Shown: positions 52,757 through 61,386 of the stretch, piece after piece
Position numbering within the stretch: position 1 is the first letter of the stretch
How the letters are laid out: every line of letters starts with the position of its first letter
DNA from: Chromatiales bacterium
GTDB taxonomy: Bacteria; Pseudomonadota; Gammaproteobacteria; Steroidobacterales; GCA-2729495
Reading direction: 5' to 3'
Length of the DNA stretch: 64,000 bases
NCBI GenBank assembly: GCA_016789885.1
Contig: JAEUPZ010000006.1
Coordinates: 1-64,000 of the forward strand
The notes under the pieces: generated by a model
Seen by the model: only the letters and a program-made list of their open reading frames with translations
The model's database searches: none
What the model was told of the DNA's origin: nothing
Program-made: the position numbers and the translations under genes

Positions 52757-53782
52757 TCAGCCCGCCTTGCCCGGCGCCACCTCGCCCGACGAGTACACCT
52801 GCACGTCGGGGATGTTGAACAGCGACTTCCAGTCCTTGGCGATGAGCAGGTCCATCAGCTCGGAGGGCTTGCCCTCCTTGCGGCGGTCCATCTCCTCCTG
52901 CAGCGTGATCAGCGCGGCGTCGACGCCGGGGCCGAACAGGTAGCGCATGTAGTCCATGGGCACGCGCGGCTCGTCGGAGAAGCGGCCCTCCTCGTCGAAG
53001 GCCGGCGGCAGGATCGGCGGGATGTAGTAGACGTTCGGCTCGGTGCCGAACTCGGGGTGCAGCGGCAGCGCCACCTTCCACTGGTACACGAGCTTCGCGA
53101 TGGGGCCGTCCTGGTCCTCGAGGAAGCCCACGAAGCGCAGCCGGCCGGGGCACTGGCGCGCGCAGGCCGGCGCGACGCCCTGCTCGAGCCGCGGGAAGCA
53201 GAAGATGCACTTCTGCGACTTCCGCTTGACGAAGTTGTAGTAGACCTTGTCGTAGGGGCAGGCGCGGTTGCAGAGCCGGAAACCCTGGCACTTGTCCTGG
53301 TCCACCAGCACGATGCCGTCCTGCTCGCGCTTGTAGATGGCGCGCACCGGGCAGGCCTCGAGGCAGGCGGGCTTGGTGCAGTGGTTGCACAGCCGCGGCA
53401 GGTAGAAGTGATAGTTGTTCGGGTAGTCGCCCGAGCTGGTGTCCTCGTCCCAGTTGGCGCCGTACTCGAGGGGCTCGGTGCGCTTCAGCTGGGTCTCGGT
53501 CCCCTTGAAGTAGACCTCTTCGTGGTTCAGCGGCACGACGCTGCCGAAGTCGGCCTGGTCGTGCAGGTCACCGAACTGGAGCTTGCCGTCCTTCCAGCCG
53601 GAGTTCGCGCCCTTCTCCTGCCAGTTCTTCGGGTAGCCGCGGCCGGGCTTGGTCTCGACGTTGTTCCAGAGCATGTACTCCTGGCCTTCCTCGTCGGTCC
53701 ACAGCGACTTGCACGCCGCCGTGCAGGCCTGGCAGCCGATGCACTTGTTGAGGTCGATCACCATCGCAACTTGTCTGGGCAT
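52757..53782 (-). CDS. Type II DMSO-reductase-family Fe-S beta subunit
   Basis: A 341-residue electron-transfer subunit with four cysteine clusters: CIGCQACTAACK near the N-terminus, CNHCTKPACLEACP, CQGFRLCNRACPYDK and KCIFCFPRLEQGVAPACARQCPGR. This pattern belongs to the beta subunits of ethylbenzene, dimethylsulfide, selenate, chlorate and steroid C25 dehydrogenase-type enzymes, close to NarH. It carries electrons from the molybdenum alpha subunit to a haem gamma subunit, but no gamma gene is adjacent. It lies downstream of the alpha gene, separated by a hairpin at 53861-53886. Confidence 0.92.
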   Translation of the reverse strand: MPRQVAMVIDLNKCIGCQACTAACKSLWTDEEGQEYMLWNNVETKPGRGYPKNWQEKGANSGWKDGKLQFGDLHDQADFGSVVPLNHEEVYFKGTETQLKRTEPLEYGANWDEDTSSGDYPNNYHFYLPRLCNHCTKPACLEACPVRAIYKREQDGIVLVDQDKCQGFRLCNRACPYDKVYYNFVKRKSQKCIFCFPRLEQGVAPACARQCPGRLRFVGFLEDQDGPIAKLVYQWKVALPLHPEFGTEPNVYYIPPILPPAFDEEGRFSDEPRVPMDYMRYLFGPGVDAALITLQEEMDRRKEGKPSELMDLLIAKDWKSLFNIPDVQVYSSGEVAPGKAG

Positions 53783-53860
53783 CGTCGGAATCCCTGTCTG
53801 TGCGGTCTCTGGCGGTGCGGGGCCTGGGCCGGGCACCGGGTAGCTGTCTCGGGTCTCTGC

Positions 53861-53886
53861 CGGTGCCGGGCTCAGGCCCGGCACCG
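53861..53886 (-). repeat. Intercistronic hairpin between molybdenum alpha and beta genes
   Basis: An 11-base-pair perfect stem beginning CGGTGCCGGGC with a four-base loop. It has no U-run, so it is probably not a terminator and may tune the alpha-to-beta ratio or stabilise mRNA. A second, less perfect copy of the arms lies just beside it (about 53817-53840). Confidence 0.65.
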
Positions 53887-53912
53887 CGTCACGGCTGGCT
53901 CCGGGTCACGGG

Positions 53913-56732
53913 TCAGGCGTGGGTCGCAACGCCGGCTTCGGCGACGTCTGCCGCAGCCGGCACGTACTTCTCGAAGTCGACCGTGTGGTCGTGGTAGGTC
54001 TGGTTGGGCACGTAGTCGGGCGTGCGGTAGCCGATGTGGCCGTAGTCGCCCACCAGCGACGTGGGCTTCAGCAGCCCCGCCGTCGGGATCGAGCCACCGA
54101 AGTTCTGGCGATCCTTGAACATCATCGGATCCCAGCCGTGGTACATGAACATCTGCCCGGGCTGCATGCTCGAGCTGACGTGGGCCATGGCGACGAAGGA
54201 CCCGAGGGTGTTGAACGTCCGGATCATGTCGCCGTCGGCGACCCCGCGGGCCTTCGCGTCGTCGGGGTTCACGTAGACGTCGGGCTGCCCGCGCTGCAGG
54301 GCCAGCAGCAGCTTGTCGTCGCGCCACATGCTGTGGATGCCGTGGCGCGCGTGCCCCATGGTGAGGCGCAGGGGGTAACCCTTCACGGCCAGCGGGTCGA
54401 CGTGCACCGGCAGCTGCTCGCCCTCGGACAGGAACCAGTCGTGGTCCATGTAGAACTGCTGGCGGCCGGTCAGCGTCGCGTACGGCTTCTTGTCGCGGAC
54501 GCTGGCGAGGATGTGGAAGCTGTAGGGCGAGTTCGGCCCGAACTGGGTGTCGGCCGAGTCGTTGACCCGCACGAAGCCCTTCTTCGCGAGCTGCTCGAAG
54601 TTGATCTCCGGGTAGCCCATGGAGTTCGCCAGCAGGAAGTCGACGATGTCCTTCGTCGAGCGGATCTTGCCGCCCATCGTGAAGTTGTCGTGCAGCTTCT
54701 GGTAGTCGTGGGTGATGGGCTTGCCGAAGACCGTGTCCTTGATGGGCGGCAGATTGCGCGCCACGGCCTTGGTGCTGATGGCCTGCGCGACGCGCGACAT
54801 GGCCTCCCAGTCATCCACCGACTCGCCGAGCGGCGCCACCGCCTGGTCGAGCACCTGGATGTAGGGCGTGCGCCCCTCCATGGTGAAGTCGTGGCGCTCG
54901 TAGTGCTGCGCGATGGGCAGCACGTAGTCGGCGTACATGGCCGTGACCGACATGTCGGGCGTCAGCGCCACGATGGTGTCGAGCCGCGAGAGCACCGTCT
55001 CGCGGAAGCGCGTGCCGGACGCCCGCCAGTTGGCGGTGTTGTGGCCGGCCATGAAGGCCATCTTCCACGGCGTGCGGGCGTAGTCGGGCAGCCAGCCGTT
55101 GTTGATGGACTGGCGGTAGTAGCTGTCGAACTTGCTGGCCAGCTCGCCGCCGTAGACCTTCTCGTTCAGCGCCTTGCCGTCGCCGTGGGCGTAGTCCCAC
55201 ACGGAGATGGCCGCGACCTTCACGCGGGGACCGACGCCGGCGAACACGAACTTGGCGAAGCCGTCGCCCTTCGGCAGCTGGGTGGTCTGCATGCCGCCAC
55301 CCTCGCGGCCCGTGTCGCCGGTGAGGGCGCACATGAGGAGCCAGGCGCGGTGCAGCTTGTCGCCGTGCAGGTACTTGCACGACCGGTAGCCGGCGTAAAT
55401 CATGCCGGCGCCCGACTTCGCGAAGGTGCGCGCAACGCTGCGGATGTTGTCGGCGTGCACGCCGGTGATGGCCTGCGCCTGCTCCGGCGTGTAGTCGCGG
55501 TTGACCAGCGCCTTCGTCAGCTCGAAGACCGTCGTCACCTCGACGCGGCCCTTCTTCGTGCGGACCTTGAAGCGGCCCTCGAGGGCCGGCTGCACGCCCT
55601 CGAGGCGGATCGACGCGGTGGTGGCGAGTTCGGGCGTGCGCCCTGCCTCGGCGCCGAAGCCCGTGCCGGGCGCCTTGACGGGCTTCTTCGTCTTCTCGTC
55701 CCAGAAGTAGAACGTGGTCTCGGCGTCCTCACCCGTCTCGCCGAGGTCGGAGCCGCGCAGGAACTTGCCGTTGTCGGACCGGACGAGAAACGGCAGGTCG
55801 GTCTGCTCGCGCACGTAGTCGCGGTTGATCAGCCCGTCGGCGATGATGACCTGCACCATCGCCATCGCCAGCGCCGTGTCGGTGCCCGGCTTCGGGTTCA
55901 GCCACTTCGACGAGTGGATGGCCGTGGCGTTGAAGTCCGGCGAGATCGTGACGACCTCGGTGCCGTTGTAGCGGGCTTCCCAGAAGAAGTGGGCGTCGGG
56001 AATGCGGGTCGCCGCCGGGTTGGCGAACCAGACGAGGCAGCACTTCGACTTGTACACCGCCGCCATGCTGTCGCCGGGCAGGTTGTAGCCCAGCGTCATG
56101 TAGGCGCCCACCGGCAGGTCGCCGACGCCGGCGAAGGTCTCGGGAATGACGATGCCGCTGCAGTTGGCGAAGCGGAACAGCGCCGAGAAGGCGCCCCGCT
56201 TCAGGATCATCTGCGTGCCCATGGCAAAGGTGATGGAGTCGGGACCCGACTCCGTCGCGTGCTGGATGACCTTGTCGGCGATCTCGTTCGCCGCCTGCTC
56301 CCAGCTGATGCGCTCCCACTGGCCGGCACCACGCTCGCCGACCCGCTTCATCGGGTACAGCACGCGCTGCTTGCCGTACATGTACTTGGCGTGGCGCAGG
56401 CCCTTCTGGCAGCCACGGGGGCCGTAGTCGGGGGTGTCCTCGCCGGAGCGGCCGTACTCGCCCTGCTGCTCCTCGCGCCAGACGATGCCGTTCTTCACGT
56501 ACACGTTGAAGGCGCAGTGACCGGTGCAGTTGATGCCCCGGCTGCCCCGCACCACGCGGTCCCAGGTCCACTTCTGCCGCATCAGGTCTTCCCAGCGGCC
56601 ATAGGCCTGCTGCGGCGCCGCTTGGGCGAGGGCCTCGCCCGGCATGTACTTGAGCGACAGCGCGGCGGCCGTCGCAGTGGTCGCCTTCAGGAACTGGCGG
56701 CGGTCGGTCACGGACGCGGTCATCCGGCTCAC
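53913..56732 (-). CDS. Type II DMSO-reductase-family molybdopterin alpha subunit, Tat-exported
   Basis: A 939-residue catalytic subunit. A Tat signal (TDRRQFLKATTATAAALSL, residues 9-27) precedes a Fe-S segment with GINCTGHC (C69, C73) and GCQKG (C108). The residue four before C69, His in NarG, is Arg65 here. The TRIPDAHFFWEARYNG segment carries the Mo-binding Asp of type II enzymes, and molybdopterin guanine dinucleotide-binding stretches follow. Relatives oxidise hydrocarbons or steroid side chains, or reduce chlorate, selenate or nitrate; the substrate here is unknown. It lies 26 bases after a nitrilase-fold gene and before the beta subunit gene. No delta chaperone gene is seen. Confidence 0.92.
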   Translation of the reverse strand: MSRMTASVTDRRQFLKATTATAAALSLKYMPGEALAQAAPQQAYGRWEDLMRQKWTWDRVVRGSRGINCTGHCAFNVYVKNGIVWREEQQGEYGRSGEDTPDYGPRGCQKGLRHAKYMYGKQRVLYPMKRVGERGAGQWERISWEQAANEIADKVIQHATESGPDSITFAMGTQMILKRGAFSALFRFANCSGIVIPETFAGVGDLPVGAYMTLGYNLPGDSMAAVYKSKCCLVWFANPAATRIPDAHFFWEARYNGTEVVTISPDFNATAIHSSKWLNPKPGTDTALAMAMVQVIIADGLINRDYVREQTDLPFLVRSDNGKFLRGSDLGETGEDAETTFYFWDEKTKKPVKAPGTGFGAEAGRTPELATTASIRLEGVQPALEGRFKVRTKKGRVEVTTVFELTKALVNRDYTPEQAQAITGVHADNIRSVARTFAKSGAGMIYAGYRSCKYLHGDKLHRAWLLMCALTGDTGREGGGMQTTQLPKGDGFAKFVFAGVGPRVKVAAISVWDYAHGDGKALNEKVYGGELASKFDSYYRQSINNGWLPDYARTPWKMAFMAGHNTANWRASGTRFRETVLSRLDTIVALTPDMSVTAMYADYVLPIAQHYERHDFTMEGRTPYIQVLDQAVAPLGESVDDWEAMSRVAQAISTKAVARNLPPIKDTVFGKPITHDYQKLHDNFTMGGKIRSTKDIVDFLLANSMGYPEINFEQLAKKGFVRVNDSADTQFGPNSPYSFHILASVRDKKPYATLTGRQQFYMDHDWFLSEGEQLPVHVDPLAVKGYPLRLTMGHARHGIHSMWRDDKLLLALQRGQPDVYVNPDDAKARGVADGDMIRTFNTLGSFVAMAHVSSSMQPGQMFMYHGWDPMMFKDRQNFGGSIPTAGLLKPTSLVGDYGHIGYRTPDYVPNQTYHDHTVDFEKYVPAAADVAEAGVATHA

Positions 56733-56758
56733 TCCGGGCAGAACGGCAGGGCCGGATC

Positions 56759-57832
56759 TTACAGCAGGCCGGCCTTGACGAGCCGTTCGATGTTCGCCTC
56801 CTGGCGGCGGCGGAACGTGTCGCGGTCCGGCGGCTCGATGACCTTGCCGTCGCGGAGCAGGAAGTTGCCCGGGTGATGCTTGTACCGGGCGTAGCTGGCG
56901 GCGTAGATCTCGAAGGGCTGCCGCGACATGACGTTGGCCATGGCGGTGCGGCGCCGGGTGCGGCGCAGCGCGCCGACATCGATGACGGCGTTCGAGTTGA
57001 ACGCCTCGCCGCCCTGGGCCGCCTCGGCCAGGATGTGGCCGTTGTAGTCGACGATCTTCGACATGGCGCTGCAGGTGTAGGGCGGGATCGGGATGTCGTC
57101 GATGGTCGCCGTGTTCGACGAGATGACGAAGACCTGGTTCTCGATGGCCCGGGCGCGGCGGCAGACCTCCTTGATGGTCAGCTCGGCGCTGCCCGGCTCG
57201 CTCGTCGGGTGCATGATGACCTCGGCGCCGCGCATGGTCAGGCAGCGGGTCATCTCGGGGTACAGGATCTCCTCGGACGCGATGGTGCCGAGGTTGCCGA
57301 TCTCGGTCTTCGCCACCGGGAACACGCCGTCCTCGCCGTAGATGTCGAGGTACTTGTCCCAGACGTCATGGGGCGTCGGCTCGAAGCACGAGGTCAGCCG
57401 GCGGTAGCGCAGGATGACGTTGCCGTTCGGCCCGATGATGAAGCAGGTCTGGAAGTACAGCTCCGGGAAGTGCGGGTCGATCTCGTAGACGTTGCCCGAG
57501 AGGAAGATCTTGTTCTTCTCGGCGAGCTTGCCGAGCGCTTCGTACTCGGGGCCGTTCTGCTCGAGGCAGGCCCGGTCGCGCCACTCGGCGGGCGATTCCT
57601 TCATGGGGAAGCCGGTGACCGCGTACTCGGGCAGGCCGATCAGCTTGACGTCGATGCCGTAAAAGAACTTCAGGAAGCTGCAGGCCGTGTTCGTGTAGCC
57701 GGCGATGCGCTCGATGTTCTCGGCGATGCGCGCCCGGGACGACTCGCGGTCCTTGCACCGGTTCACGCCCTTGACCGACACCTGCAGCGCGACGGCCGCG
57801 TACTCGGGCCCGGACAGTTCTTCTACGGACAT
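56759..57832 (-). CDS. Nitrilase-superfamily protein lacking catalytic Lys and Cys
   Basis: A 357-residue protein with the nitrilase/amidase fold: VALQVSVKG, LIGLPEYA (the Glu of the triad, E69), FIIGPNGNVILRYRR and IGNLGTIASEEILYPEM. The site that should read YRK is YRR (R145), and the site that should read IC(W/Y)(D/E) is ASEE, so the nucleophilic Cys is Ser (S186). All remaining fold residues are kept. It is probably not a normal nitrilase or amidase. It is the first gene of the molybdenum-enzyme unit, so it may support enzyme assembly or bind a ligand. Confidence 0.8.
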   Translation of the reverse strand: MSVEELSGPEYAAVALQVSVKGVNRCKDRESSRARIAENIERIAGYTNTACSFLKFFYGIDVKLIGLPEYAVTGFPMKESPAEWRDRACLEQNGPEYEALGKLAEKNKIFLSGNVYEIDPHFPELYFQTCFIIGPNGNVILRYRRLTSCFEPTPHDVWDKYLDIYGEDGVFPVAKTEIGNLGTIASEEILYPEMTRCLTMRGAEVIMHPTSEPGSAELTIKEVCRRARAIENQVFVISSNTATIDDIPIPPYTCSAMSKIVDYNGHILAEAAQGGEAFNSNAVIDVGALRRTRRRTAMANVMSRQPFEIYAASYARYKHHPGNFLLRDGKVIEPPDRDTFRRRQEANIERLVKAGLL

Positions 57833-57946
57833 TACGGCTGGCTCCCTGATCCCAAGGTCTGGACGGCGGGCAGTATAGGCGCTGGCCCGGCGCAACCCCA
57901 CCGGCTGCCGCCGCGCGTCCGCAGGTCAGCCGGCGGGCCGGCGCCA

Positions 57947-57976
57947 TTGAGCGGCGCGGCAGGCGGAGGCTAGGAT
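57947..57976 (+). promoter_or_regulatory. Promoter candidate of the methyltransferase gene
   Basis: TTGAGC (57947-57952), an 18-base spacer and TAGGAT (57971-57976), 47 bases before the start codon. Four of six bases match in each hexamer. Confidence 0.5.
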
Positions 57977-58022
57977 CGGGGCAACCTGCCGCAGCAGCCC
58001 AACCGCGGAGCGCCCACCCGCC

Positions 58023-58847
58023 ATGCAGACCGCCACCAGCCGACCGCCGTTCCTGACCCGCGTGAAGACCTGGTTCTGGGAGCACTACCCGGACCTCCGG
58101 CCCCGGGTCAGCGGCAAGCCCGGCTGGAGCGGCAACGGCATGGTCGCCACCCTCAACGGCACTGGCTTCATGTTCGAGCGGCGTGACCGCTTCGCCGAGG
58201 CCTTTATCGCCTACGCGGCCGAGGTCCGGCGCCCGGTGCTGGAGGTCGGCTGCGCCTACGGCGTCTCGACGATCCCGGCCCTGGAGCGGGGCGCGATCGT
58301 CACGGCGTCGGACCTGGATCCGCGGCATCTCGAGATCCTGAAGTCGAAGGTGCGGCCGGACCTGCTGCCCAACCTGACCCTGAAGCCCGGCGCGCTGCCG
58401 GACATCGACTTCCCCGGCAATCACTACGCCGCGATCCTCTGCTCCCGCGTGCTGCACTTCCTGCGGGGCGAGGACGTCGATGCGTCGATCCGCAACATGG
58501 CGCAGTGGCTTGCGCCGGGCGGCCGGCTGTACCTGGTGGCGGACTGTCCCTACGGCATCTGGCGGCGGGCCATCCCGCAATTCGAGTCCGGCAAGGCGAA
58601 CGGCGAGCGGTATCCGGGGCTGATCGTGGGGCTGCACAACTTCCTCGCCACCCCGCCGGCCAAGCCCATCGAGCAGCCGCCCTTCATGAACCTGATGGAC
58701 CCGGACATCCTGTCGCGGGCCTGCCGGGAGGCGGGGCTCGAGGTCATCGACGCGGCCTTCATCCCGCGCCCGGATTTCGGCGGCAAGGGCAGCATGGACG
58801 GGCGCGAGAACTGCGGCGTCATCGCCGTGAAGCCGGCGGCGGCCTAG
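58023..58847 (+). CDS. SAM-dependent methyltransferase (class I)
   Basis: A 274-residue enzyme with the SAM motif VLEVGCAYG (near residue 74) followed by ASDLDPRHLEILKSK, then FPGNHYAAILCSRVLHFLRGEDV and LAPGGRLYLV. It has no membrane segment. The acceptor is unknown. It is divergent from the pseudo-nitrilase/molybdenum operon. Its TAG stop is part of the palindrome at 58844-58872. Confidence 0.85.
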   Translation: MQTATSRPPFLTRVKTWFWEHYPDLRPRVSGKPGWSGNGMVATLNGTGFMFERRDRFAEAFIAYAAEVRRPVLEVGCAYGVSTIPALERGAIVTASDLDPRHLEILKSKVRPDLLPNLTLKPGALPDIDFPGNHYAAILCSRVLHFLRGEDVDASIRNMAQWLAPGGRLYLVADCPYGIWRRAIPQFESGKANGERYPGLIVGLHNFLATPPAKPIEQPPFMNLMDPDILSRACREAGLEVIDAAFIPRPDFGGKGSMDGRENCGVIAVKPAAA

Positions 58848-58872
58848 CCGGCTGCTGAAAACAGCCGGCTAG
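58844..58872. repeat. CTAG-bounded palindrome supplying stop codons to both convergent genes
   Basis: An 11-base arm CTAGCCGGCTG and its exact complement flank a seven-base loop CTGAAAA. The TAG at 58845-58847 stops the methyltransferase gene, and the CTA at 58869-58871 is the TAG stop of the convergent TIGR02444 gene. It resembles the first hairpin of the longer CTAG-bounded repeats. Confidence 0.85.
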
Positions 58873-59438
58873 CGTTCCTCCGCCAGGCGCCGGCCGGCCT
58901 CCCCGTCGTCGCATCCGGCCGCCAGCGAAAGCGCCCGGCCCAGCGTCCCGTCCGCGGCCGGCCCCAGCCCGGCGGCCCGCGCATAGGCCCGCAGGTTGAC
59001 GGCCGCGGCGGCCAGCGGATCGGCGGCGCGCTCCGCCGGCAGCGCCAGCGCCGCGAGCAGCGCCTGTTCACCCCGCTCGGCGTCGAGTTCGGCATCGGCC
59101 ACCCGGCGGCGCAGGGCCGCCGCGAGCTCCGACTCCGGGTGCACGCGACCCTTCAGCCACCGGCGCGCCGCCCGCAGCGGCAGCACGACCTCGGCCTGCC
59201 AGGCCCGTGTGGCCACCAGCGCCGCCCGCACGCCGTCCTCACCCAGCAGCGCCCGGTGGACCAGCCCGGCCCACAGGCAGTACAGCAGGATGTTGACGTC
59301 GAGCCCGTGCCGATCCTGAAGCTCGAGGGCTGCGGCGCTGAAGCCCGCGCGACCATAGGTCGCGAGGGACCACGGCCACAGGGCCGGGGCGTCGGGGTCG
59401 GCAGTGCGGGGATCGTTGCTCGTCATGGCGGCCGTCAT
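58869..59438 (-). CDS. TIGR02444 family protein
   Basis: A ~189-residue cytoplasmic protein matching the uncharacterised TIGR02444 family: LWPWSLATYGRAGFSAAALELQDRHGLDVNILLYCLWAGL near the start, then WQAEVVLPLRAARRWLKG. Members are small Proteobacterial proteins with no known role. The start is the Met at 59438 or the internal one at 59426. It is convergent with the methyltransferase and divergent from the kinase gene. Confidence 0.87.
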   Translation of the reverse strand: MTAAMTSNDPRTADPDAPALWPWSLATYGRAGFSAAALELQDRHGLDVNILLYCLWAGLVHRALLGEDGVRAALVATRAWQAEVVLPLRAARRWLKGRVHPESELAAALRRRVADAELDAERGEQALLAALALPAERAADPLAAAAVNLRAYARAAGLGPAADGTLGRALSLAAGCDDGEAGRRLAEER

Positions 59439-59607
59439 GCTGGCACAACCCGGATCCGCCGGGCGGGCCGGCGGCGCACTACGCACCGGCTTGACGAAAC
59501 GTGACTCCCGCCGGGGCGACCCTCGACCGGGGCTGGCTAGACTCGCCGGCAAGGGGCCCGTCCCGGGTCGTCCACGGCTGCTGCCCGGGCCCCACGCACA
59601 GTGGGGC

Positions 59608-61386
59608 ATGGCGCGAACATCCCGGCAATTCCAGATACCACCGGCCGACCTCGTCGACGCGCTCGACGCGCTCGCCGCCGGCCGGCAGTCGCTGGCCGAG
59701 GCCCGCGAGCGGCTGCGCCGCACCCTGGCCGCCGACCCGCGGCAGGCCGACCTGCTCGTGCTGTGGGTCGAGCGCGCCCGCGACGACGGTCGCCTGCCCC
59801 TGGCAGTGGCCGACGCCCTGCTGGTGCTGGCCGCCGGGTGTCCCAGCGAGGACGTCCCCACCATCGGCGCCGAAGCGGCGGCCGGCACCCGGTCGCCGGC
59901 CCTGCCCGCTGACGTCCGCGCGCCGGCGCGGACCGGATCCGCGGCCGGCCCGACGGTCGCCGCCGCGGCCCCCGCGAAACCCGGCCCGGGCACGCCACCC
60001 ACCCACGCCATCCCGCCCCGCCGTTCCGCCCGCGCCGGGCAGGCGCCACCCGCTGCCGATACCCCGCCGGCACCCGCCGTCCCGGCGCGAGATCCCGTCC
60101 CGGGCCTGCGTGCAGGCCTGGTGCTCAAGGACTGCTACGTGCTCGGCGACCGGCTGGGCGGCGGCGGCATGGCGGACATCTACAAGGCCCTCGACCGGCG
60201 GCGCGAACGCGCCGGCAGCCCGGGGCCCTGGGTCGCCCTGAAGATCGTCACCGTCACCGGCGAGCCGGGGATCGCCGCGGCGGCCCTGCAGCGCGAGGCA
60301 GCGCTCGCGGGGCGGCTCGAACACCCGAACGTCGTGCGCGTCTTCGGCCTGGACCGGGATGGCCCGCACCTGTTCCTGGCCATGGAACTGCTGGAGGGCG
60401 AGTCGCTGGCGAGGCGGCTCGACCAGCGCCGCCAGCGGCCCTTGGCCCGGCTGCACGCCCTGCCCCTCATCGAGGGCCTGTGCCGGGGCCTGGCCCACAT
60501 CCACGCCGCCGGCCTCGTCCACGGCGACATCAAGCCGGGCAACCTGTTCGTGACCGTGGACGAGCGGGTGAAGATCATCGACTTCGGCGTGGCCCGGGAC
60601 CTGCAGTCACCGGGGCCCGCCACGCTGCCGGGACATACCGCGGAGTACGCCAGCCGCGAGGTGCTGGGAGGTGAGCCCCCCGAGCCGGCCGACGACATCT
60701 TCTCGGCGGCCTGTGTCGCCTACCGCCTGCTGGCGGGCCAGCGGCCCTTCGGCAACCGCACGGCCATCGAAGCCGAGGCCGCGGGACTGCGGCCGGCGCC
60801 GATCGATTCCCTCACCGCCGGCCAGTGGCGCGCCCTCGACCAGGCCCTGGCCTTCCGGCGCAGCGACCGGCCAGCCGACATCAGCGGGTTCCTGGCAGGG
60901 CTCAAGGGACTGCGCGACGAGCCGGACCCCGTTACCCCACCGCCCCGGCCCCAGGCCCCGCGGGCCGAGGTCGAGCCGCCACGGACGGGCAAGCGCGGGG
61001 CGAACACCTCGTCCCCGTCCAGCCGCTGGCGTTACGTGGGCACCTGGGCAACGTTCGTGGCCCTCTGCGCCATTGGCGCGGCCCTGGCCTGGTGGGTGCC
61101 GGGACGCATGCCCCCGGCCAGCCGGGCACGGGTGACGGCGCCCGCCGCCCCGGCCCGGGAGGCGCCAGCGAAGGCGACCGGAACCATCAGCGCCTGGCCA
61201 CCCGCCGGCGAGAGCGGCACCGTGCCGGCGTCGCCACCAGCCGCCGATCTGCCCGACGGCGAGGGCTCGCAGGCTGTTGAACACAGCCTGCTAGCGCGGC
61301 CATGGATGGCCGCGTCGACGACGCAAGCGCGTCAGCGGTTGATTCGTCGGGAGCCAGTACGGGCGTGTACCGGACTGGCGAGTTGA
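59608..61386 (+). CDS. Serine/threonine protein kinase with membrane anchor
   Basis: A 592-residue Hanks-type kinase. Residues 1-~165 are an Ala/Pro-rich helical N-terminus. The kinase domain (~170-435) has a Gly-rich loop (LGGGGMADIYKA), K212 in VALKIV, the catalytic HGDIKPGN (D307, with HGD in place of HRD as in many bacterial kinases) and IDFG (D325). It then has a Pro-rich linker, a membrane helix (~480-499) and a periplasmic tail. The last ~39 residues, from about residue 554, are encoded by a dispersed repeat, so the native C-terminus was probably replaced or extended. Confidence 0.88.
   Translation: MARTSRQFQIPPADLVDALDALAAGRQSLAEARERLRRTLAADPRQADLLVLWVERARDDGRLPLAVADALLVLAAGCPSEDVPTIGAEAAAGTRSPALPADVRAPARTGSAAGPTVAAAAPAKPGPGTPPTHAIPPRRSARAGQAPPAADTPPAPAVPARDPVPGLRAGLVLKDCYVLGDRLGGGGMADIYKALDRRRERAGSPGPWVALKIVTVTGEPGIAAAALQREAALAGRLEHPNVVRVFGLDRDGPHLFLAMELLEGESLARRLDQRRQRPLARLHALPLIEGLCRGLAHIHAAGLVHGDIKPGNLFVTVDERVKIIDFGVARDLQSPGPATLPGHTAEYASREVLGGEPPEPADDIFSAACVAYRLLAGQRPFGNRTAIEAEAAGLRPAPIDSLTAGQWRALDQALAFRRSDRPADISGFLAGLKGLRDEPDPVTPPPRPQAPRAEVEPPRTGKRGANTSSPSSRWRYVGTWATFVALCAIGAALAWWVPGRMPPASRARVTAPAAPAREAPAKATGTISAWPPAGESGTVPASPPAADLPDGEGSQAVEHSLLARPWMAASTTQARQRLIRREPVRACTGLAS

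Noticed and set aside
53919..56876. 985-residue open frame on the plus strand opposite the molybdopterin alpha gene
   Set aside because: It mirrors the alpha gene exactly in extent and has low-complexity composition; no motif or ribosome site supports it.
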